Part shown: positions 31,121 to 39,340 of the stretch, piece after piece | Layout: each line of letters opens with the position of its first letter | Numbering within the stretch: the stretch's first letter is position 1 | The notes under the pieces: model-generated | The model's input: the letters and a program-made list of their open reading frames with translations, nothing else | Database searches by the model: none | Told to the model about the DNA's origin: nothing | Program-made: the position numbers and the translations under genes | Origin: a virus | IMG/VR virus record: IMGVR_UViG_3300044617_000880 | Location: 1-50,638 of that record | DNA length: 50,638 bases | Direction: 5' to 3' (one strand)

Positions 31121-31490
31121 GTTTGGTACTTTGCTCACCTCTGTGCTGCAGCAAATCATCAAGCCCGCACTTGCCGAGTTGATTCGCACTGACCCTGAGA
31201 TCACCAACAAGTCCACGTTGCACACTGCATTCAAGAAGTCCACGCAGAGCACCGTGTCTTTCTCCACGTTCAACACGTGGCTCGAAGCACTTGGCATTTC
31301 CTTCCGCAAGGTTGTGCAGATCGAAGGCATTACTCCAGTCCCCGCCCCGGGCGGGGGGGCCGGCCCCCGCCCGGATGCAGGGGAACAGGATGTCAAGTTT
31401 GACAACGAAGAAACTTTTGATTTCCGCCCGTCGCGGGGATTCGGTGACGCTTTCGGTGAGATTGCACGCAACTCAGGAGGATTCCAATGA
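31077..31490 (+). CDS. Possible DNA-binding protein, 137 aa, with in-gene palindrome
   Basis: A 137-residue protein. The first 80 residues form helices (TLLTSVLQQIIKPALAELIR; STFNTWLEALGISFRK), the last reading like a helix-turn-helix. Then comes a Gly/Pro/Ala linker encoded by a perfect GC palindrome (31347-31374), and an acidic, aromatic tail. CAGGAGA lies 7 bases before the ATG, which lies inside the end of the nuclease gene. Not recognised; a transcription factor or recombination partner is plausible. Its stop overlaps the next start. Confidence 0.6.
   Translation: MTTDPYPPSKLQRSEFGTLLTSVLQQIIKPALAELIRTDPEITNKSTLHTAFKKSTQSTVSFSTFNTWLEALGISFRKVVQIEGITPVPAPGGGAGPRPDAGEQDVKFDNEETFDFRPSRGFGDAFGEIARNSGGFQ
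31347..31374 (+). other. Perfect GC hairpin inside the 137-aa gene
   Basis: CCGGGCGGGGG (31347-31357) / CCCCCGCCCGG (31364-31374), 11-bp perfect stem with loop GGCCGG, itself self-complementary, giving a palindrome of 28 bases in the middle of a coding region. It encodes a Pro/Gly/Ala-rich linker. Could pause transcription or ribosomes and separate the two protein parts. Confidence 0.7.
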
Positions 31491-32392
31491 GCATTCATCA
31501 GACAACAGCAGCAGGTACCGGCCCCGTTCGGGCATACAAGGGGCTAGGATTCCAGGGTGGACCTGGTCTCTATTCGCTCCGTAATCTTTTCGGCATGGTC
31601 GTGGGTGAGCAGAACTCTGGCAAGTCTTACTTGTTCCAGTCCTGCCCCGACGCCTTTGTCATCAACCTCGATCTCTCGAGCACCGTGTCCCCCCACGCCA
31701 AGTGTGCAGTGTGGCCCGGCATTGGTATTGATGGTCGTCCAATGGACGTCGACGGAAAGCCGCTCATCATTACCTGGGACCACGTCGAAGCCAAGATCAA
31801 GCAGCTATGTGATATGGCTAAGAACGGAGACGAGCGTCCCTCAATGGTCGTCATTGACACCATGATCCCGATGATCCGTCTGCTCAAGCCGTGGGTTGCA
31901 CGGCAGATGGGCAAGGAACTCTTCGAGCAGGCACATGGCCCTGCTGCGTGGGAGCGTCTGTACGACACGGTGATTGATGTGGCTCACCGTCTGCGCTCAC
32001 ACGGTTACGGCGTTTGGCTGCTCGCCCACCTGTCCCGCGACTGGGTGGAGATCGGCGAAGGATCCAAGGTAGAGGAGCACTACCTGTCCCTGCCTCCCGG
32101 CCTGCGGGAGCGACTGTCCAAGGTGGTAGAAATCATTGCACCCATGCGCTCGGAAGTGCGCGAAGTCTCCACCGTGGAACCAACAGTTGTTACCGTGGCC
32201 GGGAAGCAGGTTACGCAGAATCGCACTGTCACCAAGCAGACGATCACGCGTACCATCTCGTTCCGTGACCCGCGCTACCTGCGACTCATCCGTACTCGCA
32301 CTCTCAAGCCGATGCAGGACATCGACGTGACCAGTGCAGTTGACCCTTGGGGCTTGTTCGAAGAAGCCTACAAGACCGCCAACACTCCCTGA
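31487..32392 (+). CDS. RecA-like AAA ATPase, Sak4-type annealing/recombination protein, 301 aa
   Basis: P-loop GEQNSGKS (40-47), Walker B VVID (121-124), and a RecA-like layout with LLAHLSR (near 186) and a C-terminal strand-rich part. Together with the nearby PD-(D/E)XK nuclease and SSB candidate this fits a Sak4-type single-strand annealing/recombination protein. The start overlaps the previous stop by 4 bases (ATGA). A GC hairpin and an inverted repeat follow the stop, so the transcript probably ends or is processed here. Confidence 0.75.
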   Translation: MSIHQTTAAGTGPVRAYKGLGFQGGPGLYSLRNLFGMVVGEQNSGKSYLFQSCPDAFVINLDLSSTVSPHAKCAVWPGIGIDGRPMDVDGKPLIITWDHVEAKIKQLCDMAKNGDERPSMVVIDTMIPMIRLLKPWVARQMGKELFEQAHGPAAWERLYDTVIDVAHRLRSHGYGVWLLAHLSRDWVEIGEGSKVEEHYLSLPPGLRERLSKVVEIIAPMRSEVREVSTVEPTVVTVAGKQVTQNRTVTKQTITRTISFRDPRYLRLIRTRTLKPMQDIDVTSAVDPWGLFEEAYKTANTP

Positions 32393-32406
32393 CCCCCGGA
32401 AGGGCT

Positions 32407-32437
32407 GGGGGTGGGCCCTCGACGGTGTCCCACCCCC
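32407..32437 (+). other. GC-only intergenic hairpin after the Sak4-like gene
   Basis: A 9-bp perfect stem GGGGGTGGG / CCCACCCCC with a 13-base loop. Same stem sequence as the middle of the hairpin at 20361-20392 (GGGGGTGGG / CCCACCCCC). Confidence 0.65.
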
Positions 32438-32452
32438 GCCTCCCGATTACTC

Positions 32453-32481
32453 AATCGACAAGTCCGTATAACGTGTCGATT
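32453..32481 (+). other. Inverted repeat with T-rich tail
   Basis: AATCGACA (32453-32460) / TGTCGATT (32474-32481), perfect 8-bp stem with a 13-base loop, followed by GTTTCGTTGATTTCG. Together with the hairpin at 32407 it is a candidate terminator or operator before the SSB candidate. TATAAC (32467-32472) in the loop is -10-like but has no -35. Confidence 0.45.
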
Positions 32482-32546
32482 GTTTCGTTGATTTCGTTCC
32501 GTGTCTCATTTCCATTTTCATCTCCTTTCACGAAAGGTTTACTGTC

Positions 32547-33071
32547 ATGACTATCAAGTCCACCATGTTCGCTGCGTACAACAACTCCTTCGCCTCGGTC
32601 GAGGCCAACACCGAGGGCTCCGGCGCAGGCTGGCGTCCCGATGCCGGTGACCATGCCGTGCTCGTCACGGGCATGACCATCGAGGAAGGAGAGTTCAAGC
32701 AGAAGGACGGCCAGTTGTTCCCGTCCATCGACATCACGTTTCAGTACCAGATGGTCGAAGATCCGGGCAGCCCCGAGCCTCGCAGCTTTACGGGTGCCCG
32801 TTTCCAGATGCCCGCTGACCCGACCCAGTTGACCGACGAGGGTGCCAAGACCCGCGCTCGCATCGAACTGGAGCGCATCAAGGGCCACCTGACCACCCTG
32901 ATTGGCCGTCGTCCTGAGAATCTGCAGATGGCTATGCAGACCGTGCAGGAGCGCATCAACAACGGCAACGTGATCCCGGTCAAGCTCCGTGCGCGTTACG
33001 ACGAGAGCAAGGCCAAGCCCGGCACCAAGTACTTCAAGGAGTTCTTGGTCGCCCCGCTGTCGCTGTCTTGA
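32547..33071 (+). CDS. Single-strand DNA-binding candidate (DUF669-like), 174 aa
   Basis: Strand-rich N-terminal part (GDHAVLVTGMTIEEGEFKQK; SIDITFQYQM) with Gly/aromatic content, then a helix (ARIELERIKGHLTTLIGRRP) and a C-terminal VKLRARYDESK. This is the look of DUF669-type phage proteins, likely ssDNA-binding partners of the Sak4-type ATPase upstream. AAAGG lies 9 bases before the ATG. Its separate leader with two hairpins suggests independent, possibly strong, expression. Confidence 0.65.
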   Translation: MTIKSTMFAAYNNSFASVEANTEGSGAGWRPDAGDHAVLVTGMTIEEGEFKQKDGQLFPSIDITFQYQMVEDPGSPEPRSFTGARFQMPADPTQLTDEGAKTRARIELERIKGHLTTLIGRRPENLQMAMQTVQERINNGNVIPVKLRARYDESKAKPGTKYFKEFLVAPLSLS

Positions 33072-33081
33072 TTCCAACGCC

Positions 33082-33693
33082 ATGACTTGCTCTGTGGGAA
33101 GCAGTCACTACGATGGCGAGCAATCGTCCCCCCACGATCGCCCCCTGGATTACCCGACCGGTGTCCAGGGGGCTTCCTTTTGCAAGTGGGTCCATGCTGG
33201 AAACGGCATGGCCCATATTCAGTTAGTCCGCCCTGACGCCCGAAACCCCCGGGCCCTACGATTCTGGACCACGATCAAGGGTTCCGGCACCCCCTACCCC
33301 CCAGTCCCCACCTCCCCCCGGCGTAGCCTCCACAGAAGCCGGTGTGCCCTCGACTTGTGGGAGACCCCCCATCCGCTGGGGGGACGCTCCCAGTGGCTCT
33401 TGGCGTCCTGGGCAGCCCAGGAGCCAGCCCCTGCCCTAGATAGGGTCAAGGAGTGGCTGGAGCGCTCGGAGCCCGTACGGGGCAACGTAGTGCGTCTGGC
33501 GGACAGCCTAGACTTCACGGCCTTTCTGGAAGGCGGGCGCTGGCGAGTCGCCTCCTTTCAGATCCCAACCCAGATCCGGGATGCCATGGACGGCATCCTT
33601 GGGTCTGCGGTCCGGCTATCCCCCAAGTCCTGCCAGTGGTCGGCACGTGCCACCACGGACGCCAAAAAATTCCAGTTCTGGTACCGTATATGA
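33082..33693 (+). CDS. Unknown protein, 203 aa
   Basis: A 203-residue, basic, Trp/Arg/Pro-rich protein. The C-terminal 100 residues (DRVKEWLERSEPVRGNVVRL; FTAFLEGGRWRVASFQIPTQ) look like a folded domain; the first 80 are low in structure. Not recognised. The start is uncertain: ATG 33082 follows the SSB stop by 10 bases without a clear ribosome-binding site, while ATG 33208 has a weak GGAAA. The stop overlaps the next ATG. Confidence 0.5.
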   Translation: MTCSVGSSHYDGEQSSPHDRPLDYPTGVQGASFCKWVHAGNGMAHIQLVRPDARNPRALRFWTTIKGSGTPYPPVPTSPRRSLHRSRCALDLWETPHPLGGRSQWLLASWAAQEPAPALDRVKEWLERSEPVRGNVVRLADSLDFTAFLEGGRWRVASFQIPTQIRDAMDGILGSAVRLSPKSCQWSARATTDAKKFQFWYRI

Positions 33694-34070
33694 ACGAAAT
33701 ACTGCTAGGCTCCAACCCTGAGATGAAGCCACAGTATCGGCACCGAGTCAACGGCGGACCTCGGACCCCACGCTCCGACATGGGGTCCAAGAAGTCTGAG
33801 CTGCAGGCTCACGCCGACATGCTCGAGCGCATGGTCACCCGGTTCTCAGAGCGCATCCGTGTGCTCGAGGGACTGCACACCATGCGTGTGGAAGAGGCGG
33901 GCCTCATCATCTCGTCCGTGTTCATGCTGTACCAGCGGTGGCGCGATGAGCACCCCGACGAACCGGACCGTGGCGAGTCCTTCATGGTGTGGATGGAACG
34001 ACTGACCGCCGAAGAGGTTGTCTCATACGCCATGGGTAAGTGGGACTCACTGCCCGGGAACGTTGAATGA
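33690..34070 (+). CDS. Unknown helical protein, 126 aa, last gene of the plus block
   Basis: A 126-residue protein: polar basic start, then helices (ELQAHADMLERMVTRFSERI; SVFMLYQRWRDEHPDEPDRG). No family recognised. It is coupled to the upstream stop (ATGA), and its end overlaps the convergent 1330-aa gene by 24 bases, so no terminator separates the two blocks here. Confidence 0.6.
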   Translation: MNEILLGSNPEMKPQYRHRVNGGPRTPRSDMGSKKSELQAHADMLERMVTRFSERIRVLEGLHTMRVEEAGLIISSVFMLYQRWRDEHPDEPDRGESFMVWMERLTAEEVVSYAMGKWDSLPGNVE

Positions 34071-37000
34071 CGGATTGAACTGGCGAATCGACTGACGCTG
34101 ACGCGCCGTGTCCGAATTCTCCAGCCCACCCGGGGGCAAGCCAAACTGCTCTGACATTCCAGACAGCGACTGCTGGTACTGCTCACGCATATCAGCCGGC
34201 ATCGTGTCAAGCATGCGCTCTGCGAGAGGGGCTGAGCGCAACTGCACGGCACGATCCCACTCGCTGCTCTTCACAGTCATGGGCACGCCATATCGCTTCT
34301 TGTATTCCGCCTCGATGACGCCGGCACCAGACATGTTATTGCCTAGCACCGCGTCCTTGTACTTCCGGCGCATGTCCACCATCTCCGCACGGTTGGCCAG
34401 CAGGAACTTGGTGGCCTCCATGGGCGACTGGAACTTCTTGAAGTCTGCACCAATGCCCCGCATCACCAAGCTCAGCGGCGAGTCAAACGACTGCAACGTG
34501 CCATCATCACGGTACACCGGCACCTGACCCTCAGGCGTGCGGTTGCCCCAGTCAGCGTACTGCGACTGCAACAAGCCGAAGGGTCCACCACCTGGGACGG
34601 CGGGCAGTGCACCCAACGCCTTCTGCAGGGTGACGCCACCCGGTACCAGTCGGAACGCCGCCTGTCGGATCTGCTCCCGATCACCTTGGAGTAGTCCCCC
34701 CACGAGTTGTACCGGAATGTCGATCACTGGGGGGACGGGGATTCCCTTAGTGAAGAACTGGTTGGGCAACTGGGAAATGGCGGCACCGGACAAACCGGGA
34801 GAGAGGTCGAGGCCCAGAAGGTTCTTGCCCACCTCGTAGCCCACTGCGCTCAGACCCAGGATGCGCATTGCGTCACCGGCCAGAGCTGGGATCTCGCCGA
34901 ACACCGGGCCACCAATCTTCTGCAGACCGAACTCACGCACGCCACCACCCATCTGCTGCGACAACATGAAGTTGCCGATGGTGCGGCTGGGGTACTGCAG
35001 GAACATGCGGAGGAAGGGATTGCCCAGCACCTCACCCTTCTGGAACATCTTCATCTGGGTAGCGGGGCTGTAAGAGAAGTTCACCATCGACTGCAGTTCC
35101 TGGATGTGATCCAGAACGCGGCTCGTGGGCAGGTTCATCCCCGTACTCTTCTGCATCTTGTTGTACCAGCTGTACCCAGCCTCGGCGACCACGATGCGGT
35201 TGAGGGCTTCAGCGGTCTGGAACAACTTCAGGGGAGCATCAATGGTCAGGAACTTCAACAGACCGGGCTTGCCCTCAGGCGGCTTCGAGTACACAGCAGA
35301 TTCGAAAGTGGACATCACACCCGGGGTAATGCCGATGAGGTCACGGCCGTACGACTCCTTGCCCGCAAGACGGATGTGCTTCTGCCACAACTCCATCTGG
35401 GTCTGGGGGTCAATACGCAGTGGATGCTTGGCACGCTCCGCCAGGTAACCACCCATCTGCTTGAGGGCGGTGCCGTATGCCTTGATGATCTCGGGCGAAC
35501 CCATCCACGTGGCTGCCCACTGGAAAGGCTGCAGCATGTTCCACGCGGCAGACGCCATGTTGAAACCCAGGTGGGTGGCGTAGAGGTAACCCGTCAGACC
35601 ACCAGCAGCGTGGGCCGCATCCAGTTCGTATGCCGACATGTTGCCGTAGTCGCGCATCTGCTTGACCATGGCCTTGCCCAAGTAGCCGCCGTTGTTCTCG
35701 ATCCACTTTGCGGGGGCCGAGTTGGCGGTGGAAAGTGCTAAGTTGCGGGCCTGCTGACTCATCTGCAGACCAAACATCTGGGTAGGCTTGGTGCCACCAA
35801 ACAATGAGGGGAGCACACCCTTCTCAAAGTATTCTCGGGTAGCCGGCGACTCACGGCCCATGACCACGTCAATTGCATCCGCCATGCTAAGACGGGTAGG
35901 TGTTGTTTCCCCTAGAAGAGCAACGTCAGGCCGCAAGCTAGTTTGACCAAGAATTCGCAGGTCATTCTGCAAGCTATTTATTCTGCGCTTCAAACTTTGA
36001 ATGGCTTCAAGTTGACGGGGGGTTGGACTGGCAATATCCGTAAACGTTTTAAGACGCTGGTGTGCCTGCCGAAGATCTCCACGCAAACCAGGGGCAAGCT
36101 CGTGAGTCTGAAGAGTCTCTGGAACAGTGTATTCGTTTCCCGTCATTAACTCAGGATCAACACCCATCTGCTTCAGTCGACGCTTGGTTGTAGTGCTAAG
36201 TTCATTAACTTCGTTGAGTCGACTACCTGCAAGTTGTTGGGCACGAGGACGTCGAACTGCCCCAAGAACAGTTTCACGTAGTGCGGGCGTAATCTCAAGG
36301 GCGTGTAAGCCAATGGCCGAGTGCATGTCGCCCACGTAGTGACGCATTGCCAACTCGTGGTTAAACGTGTGCGTTGCTACACGACCAGTAGTTACCCTTT
36401 GCAACTCGTTATTTGTGCGCGCCATCACTTCTTCAAGAGTTGCGTCTTGGTACCCAGGTACAACAACGTTTGCCTTACGGTTGCCAATAAGACGCTCAAT
36501 AATCTTTAGATCGTTTGGATCTACAGGCAAAGCATTGCCTCGACGGGGCAGTGCCACACCCGGAACTTCCATTACGTCTTTTGCCCCACGACCACGAAGA
36601 ATGGCGTCCGCGTCAGTAGGCCCAATACCAACCAGCTTGCCTTTTTCTTTTCCATAAAGGCTAAAAGTGTTACGGGGCATGTACGCAGATTCCATCTGAG
36701 GCCCCAACGTCCTACGAATCAAATCGTAAACATCGTCCAACTTGATACCTGGAGTGCCACGACGCAGCGCTTCCTTTGCCCACTCTGGCAAGATTCGATC
36801 AATGGTGTCCATGCCCACAAGTGAGTCAAGAGTCCACTCTTCAAGCGTGGGATTTTTCTTGTTGCCACGTTGTGCACGCATCCAAACACGGGCAACTTTC
36901 TCGGGATCAATTTGAAAGTTAGGAGGAAGTTCGTTGTTGGGCCCCAACACGCCAAACATGTACTTTTTCATTTCCAGCCGATATTCCTCACCGGCCTTCG

Positions 37001-38039
37001 CGTAGTTTGCAAACTCCTCTTCAACACCGTTTCTACGAGCCCATTTCATTGCAAGGTCCTTGTCCAAACCTTCCACGTTGAAGATGTTCTGCACATCGTC
37101 TTCAAGGACGCGGTACTTAGGCAACTCAGCCCTAGGCCCATGCACACTGCGGATTAAGTCGTGAGCGGCCCGGAGTGTGTCTCGGTCATCAACGGTAATA
37201 GGAGCACTGAGCAGTTCATGCTCTACACCCGCAGCATCCGTAATCTTGGCTCCAACTGAAAGCTTGCTTTTGACCTGCTGATACTCCGCTTCTGTAAGCG
37301 TGCGGGCAATCTCGCGTCCCCCCACTTTTAGTTTGGCGACTCGAGTGAAGCCGACCTTGGGGAAGTTGGTGGTGCCGCCGTCAAGGCTGCCCGAAGCCCA
37401 CATATGAGAAAGAAGGTTCAGCTCTTCAAGGAAAGCGCGGGTTTCAGGATTATCTGGGCGAGTAGGGTCAAAGTCGGTGACTCCGTGCTTTGCCTTCAGT
37501 GCCTCCACAAGTTTGCCACGCGCTGCGCCCACAACGTCTGCTTGCTTCTGCTGAAGCTTGAGCAGGCGGGACGTAACGGACTGCACGATCTCGCTGGGTG
37601 CAGTGGTCTCCTGCATGCCCACGAGGGAGGCAAAGGGGGTGAGGCGGAAGAGCTCAGCCACCTTGCCAAATGCCCGGCCGGCAAACTTGCTCTTGTCTAT
37701 TTCACCCAGACCTTGGATCAGCTTGCCACCCGTCTTGATGAACTGGCCGCGGCCGATGGGGCTCGTGAGGAACAGCAACCACACCAGCGGATTCATTGCC
37801 AAGTCAATGGTGGTGTCCATGACGGGGTTGCCGCCATGTGCCTTCTTCAGACGCTGGGCATAGGAGTCACGCTCAGCAGGACTCAGCGACTCCTGCGACA
37901 TGATGGTGCGGATCGCACGACCCAGAGACCCCTCGCCGTCATAGATCTGTGTCAGAATTGTGGCCGGTGCATCGTAGATGCGAACCGGTTCAAACTCGGG
38001 GAATCCGTTGTCGTCGAGTTGTTGCTGCTGTGGTGTCAT
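34047..38039 (-). CDS. Very large internal virion / DNA-ejection protein, 1330 aa
   Basis: A 1330-residue protein, the largest in the genome. Size and place at the end of the virion block fit the large core protein of podoviral ejectosomes, which forms a channel across the host envelope. One hydrophobic stretch is seen near 90 (DLAMNPLVWLLFLTSPIG), and the rest is mostly helical and charged with a Pro/Gly-rich end. The middle (roughly 35,890-37,320) has distinctly A/T-richer codons than both ends, so it may have been exchanged by recombination. A terminator-like hairpin lies only 4 bases before the ATG. No lytic transglycosylase motif is evident. Confidence 0.7.
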   Translation of the reverse strand: MTPQQQQLDDNGFPEFEPVRIYDAPATILTQIYDGEGSLGRAIRTIMSQESLSPAERDSYAQRLKKAHGGNPVMDTTIDLAMNPLVWLLFLTSPIGRGQFIKTGGKLIQGLGEIDKSKFAGRAFGKVAELFRLTPFASLVGMQETTAPSEIVQSVTSRLLKLQQKQADVVGAARGKLVEALKAKHGVTDFDPTRPDNPETRAFLEELNLLSHMWASGSLDGGTTNFPKVGFTRVAKLKVGGREIARTLTEAEYQQVKSKLSVGAKITDAAGVEHELLSAPITVDDRDTLRAAHDLIRSVHGPRAELPKYRVLEDDVQNIFNVEGLDKDLAMKWARRNGVEEEFANYAKAGEEYRLEMKKYMFGVLGPNNELPPNFQIDPEKVARVWMRAQRGNKKNPTLEEWTLDSLVGMDTIDRILPEWAKEALRRGTPGIKLDDVYDLIRRTLGPQMESAYMPRNTFSLYGKEKGKLVGIGPTDADAILRGRGAKDVMEVPGVALPRRGNALPVDPNDLKIIERLIGNRKANVVVPGYQDATLEEVMARTNNELQRVTTGRVATHTFNHELAMRHYVGDMHSAIGLHALEITPALRETVLGAVRRPRAQQLAGSRLNEVNELSTTTKRRLKQMGVDPELMTGNEYTVPETLQTHELAPGLRGDLRQAHQRLKTFTDIASPTPRQLEAIQSLKRRINSLQNDLRILGQTSLRPDVALLGETTPTRLSMADAIDVVMGRESPATREYFEKGVLPSLFGGTKPTQMFGLQMSQQARNLALSTANSAPAKWIENNGGYLGKAMVKQMRDYGNMSAYELDAAHAAGGLTGYLYATHLGFNMASAAWNMLQPFQWAATWMGSPEIIKAYGTALKQMGGYLAERAKHPLRIDPQTQMELWQKHIRLAGKESYGRDLIGITPGVMSTFESAVYSKPPEGKPGLLKFLTIDAPLKLFQTAEALNRIVVAEAGYSWYNKMQKSTGMNLPTSRVLDHIQELQSMVNFSYSPATQMKMFQKGEVLGNPFLRMFLQYPSRTIGNFMLSQQMGGGVREFGLQKIGGPVFGEIPALAGDAMRILGLSAVGYEVGKNLLGLDLSPGLSGAAISQLPNQFFTKGIPVPPVIDIPVQLVGGLLQGDREQIRQAAFRLVPGGVTLQKALGALPAVPGGGPFGLLQSQYADWGNRTPEGQVPVYRDDGTLQSFDSPLSLVMRGIGADFKKFQSPMEATKFLLANRAEMVDMRRKYKDAVLGNNMSGAGVIEAEYKKRYGVPMTVKSSEWDRAVQLRSAPLAERMLDTMPADMREQYQQSLSGMSEQFGLPPGGLENSDTARQRQSIRQFNPSFNVPGQ

Positions 38040-38042
38040 ATG

Positions 38043-38078
38043 AAAAGGCCCCGGAGAGCTTTCGCGTCATCCGGGGCC
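38043..38078 (-). terminator. Terminator-like hairpin abutting the start of the 1330-aa gene
   Basis: On the minus strand, GGCCCCGGA / TCCGGGGCC (9-bp perfect, 14-base loop) is followed by TTTT, then C-A-T and the ATG at 38039. A classical rho-independent terminator would reduce transcription into the next gene; the G-rich arm also overlaps where its ribosome-binding site should be, so it may control translation instead. Confidence 0.65.
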
Positions 38079-38097
38079 CGTTCCGGGGGATCTTAAC

Positions 38098-38139
38098 TCA
38101 GCGGCAGCAGCCGCCCTTCTTCGGGCCCTTCTTCTTCAT
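38098..38139 (-). CDS. 13-residue basic Cys peptide
   Basis: ATG at 38139 with an excellent ribosome-binding site (AAAGGAG, 6 bases before) opens a frame for MKKKGPKKGGCCR and a TGA. It lies between the stop of the 248-aa virion-like gene and a terminator. The strong ribosome-binding site and placement argue for translation, but 13 codons is short enough to be chance. Lys/Gly/Cys content resembles very small phage peptides with C-terminal CC; function unknown. Confidence 0.5.
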   Translation of the reverse strand: MKKKGPKKGGCCR

Positions 38140-38153
38140 GGCATTCTCCTTTC

Positions 38154-38900
38154 TTAAGCAAGACGTTCGCGGTAACGGATCTGCAGCGTACCAACATAGT
38201 TGGTGGTTGCAGCACCACGAGCCTCGATACCGATGACATTGCCAAGAGTCGTCGTGGTACCCACAGTAACAGGGCCCGGCACGACGTTGTTGGCTTCGGT
38301 CACCTCAAGGCTGTTAGGGGCTGCAGTCGGGATTGTAGTCAAGTTGCTGTTGATTGCACCCACCACGATGGTGTTGTCAGTTGCAGCAGACATTGGCGCC
38401 GTCAGCACCGACTTGAACGACGTAGCTTCACCCGATGCGCCAGTGCTGGTGCCTGTAGCAGCAGTGTTGATAATGACAGTGCCCGTAAGGTTGGTCGCAC
38501 TAATTGGGTAGGTACCCAACTGGGAGATGTAAGCGTCAGCCGGGATGTTGGTAAGGACAGCACCGCTATCCTGATCCACCAGTCGATCGCCAACACTCAG
38601 CGAACCAGAAACGGTGCTAGCAATAGTCACCGTTGTACCAGCCGCGACTGAGCAGGTGTAAGTACCAGTCCAAGTCGCGCCAGTGGGGGTAGCACCTGGC
38701 ATAAAACCGACGTCAATCGTCAGGCTTGCCTCGCCGTTACGAGTGATAAGACGAACGTCGTCGATGACGATCTGACGCTTCTCAACGTAGAGCAGCGGGG
38801 TAATTGCACCACGAGTGATGGTGCTACCGTGAAGGGGGAACGAGATCGTCTGAAACTGATCCTGATAGTGTTCGGCAACAACGGGGTTTTGTCCAGGCAT
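38154..38900 (-). CDS. Probable beta-rich virion protein, 248 aa
   Basis: A 248-residue T/S/A/G/V-rich protein with strands and turns (FPLHGSTITRGAITPLLYVE; GTYTCSVAAGTTVTIASTV), no catalytic motif, ending in QIRYRERLA. Likely a capsid decoration, collar or fibre protein; compare the similar-looking 273-aa protein at 28984. The ATG follows the upstream stop after 4 bases with only a weak ribosome-binding site. Confidence 0.6.
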   Translation of the reverse strand: MPGQNPVVAEHYQDQFQTISFPLHGSTITRGAITPLLYVEKRQIVIDDVRLITRNGEASLTIDVGFMPGATPTGATWTGTYTCSVAAGTTVTIASTVSGSLSVGDRLVDQDSGAVLTNIPADAYISQLGTYPISATNLTGTVIINTAATGTSTGASGEATSFKSVLTAPMSAATDNTIVVGAINSNLTTIPTAAPNSLEVTEANNVVPGPVTVGTTTTLGNVIGIEARGAATTNYVGTLQIRYRERLA

Positions 38901-38904
38901 TTGT

Positions 38905-39336
38905 TTATCCCATCAAATCGGACAGTGGGTCGGGTTGTGCGTAGCGTCCACTGTCCATAGACGCAGCTAGTTCTTTCATCAGATCCTGCCTAGGCCGTCC
39001 GCCCAGTACCACAGAACCCTTGGGCACACGTCGCCCAGCCATGACAGAAGTGTAGAGGTCGGGTGCTTGTCGTGCAAGTCGCATCTGGTTCTCGGCAAGC
39101 GCCTTCTCCATACGTGACTGCTCAAGCAACCGAGCAACCTTTTCTGACTTGGATTTTGCAACTGCATTATTCACCAGCTGATCAATCTGCGTGGTGTCCG
39201 GTTCCTTACGCAGCGCCAGTCGGGCACCTGCAATACCGGCAAGAGATGCAAGGGCAATGTTTCCTGCCGTGGGAGTCACAGCAGGTGCCACTGCACTCTT
39301 GATACTGCTTAGCATGCTGGAGATCTTGCGGGGCAT
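38905..39336 (-). CDS. Small helical protein, 143 aa
   Basis: A 143-residue basic helical protein with one hydrophobic segment (GNIALASLAGIAGARLALRK) and an amphipathic stretch (ARLLEQSRMEKALAENQMRL). ATG 39336 is chosen as it directly follows the upstream stop; an earlier start would overlap the neighbour. Not recognised. In the ejection-protein group, so a small internal virion protein is plausible. Confidence 0.55.
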   Translation of the reverse strand: MPRKISSMLSSIKSAVAPAVTPTAGNIALASLAGIAGARLALRKEPDTTQIDQLVNNAVAKSKSEKVARLLEQSRMEKALAENQMRLARQAPDLYTSVMAGRRVPKGSVVLGGRPRQDLMKELAASMDSGRYAQPDPLSDLMG

Positions 39337-39340
39337 TGGA

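Noticed and set aside
16227-34070. tRNA genes or an integrase in the plus block
   Set aside because: I found no cloverleaf-like sequence and no Tyr or Ser recombinase motif; by eye I cannot exclude a degenerate tRNA.
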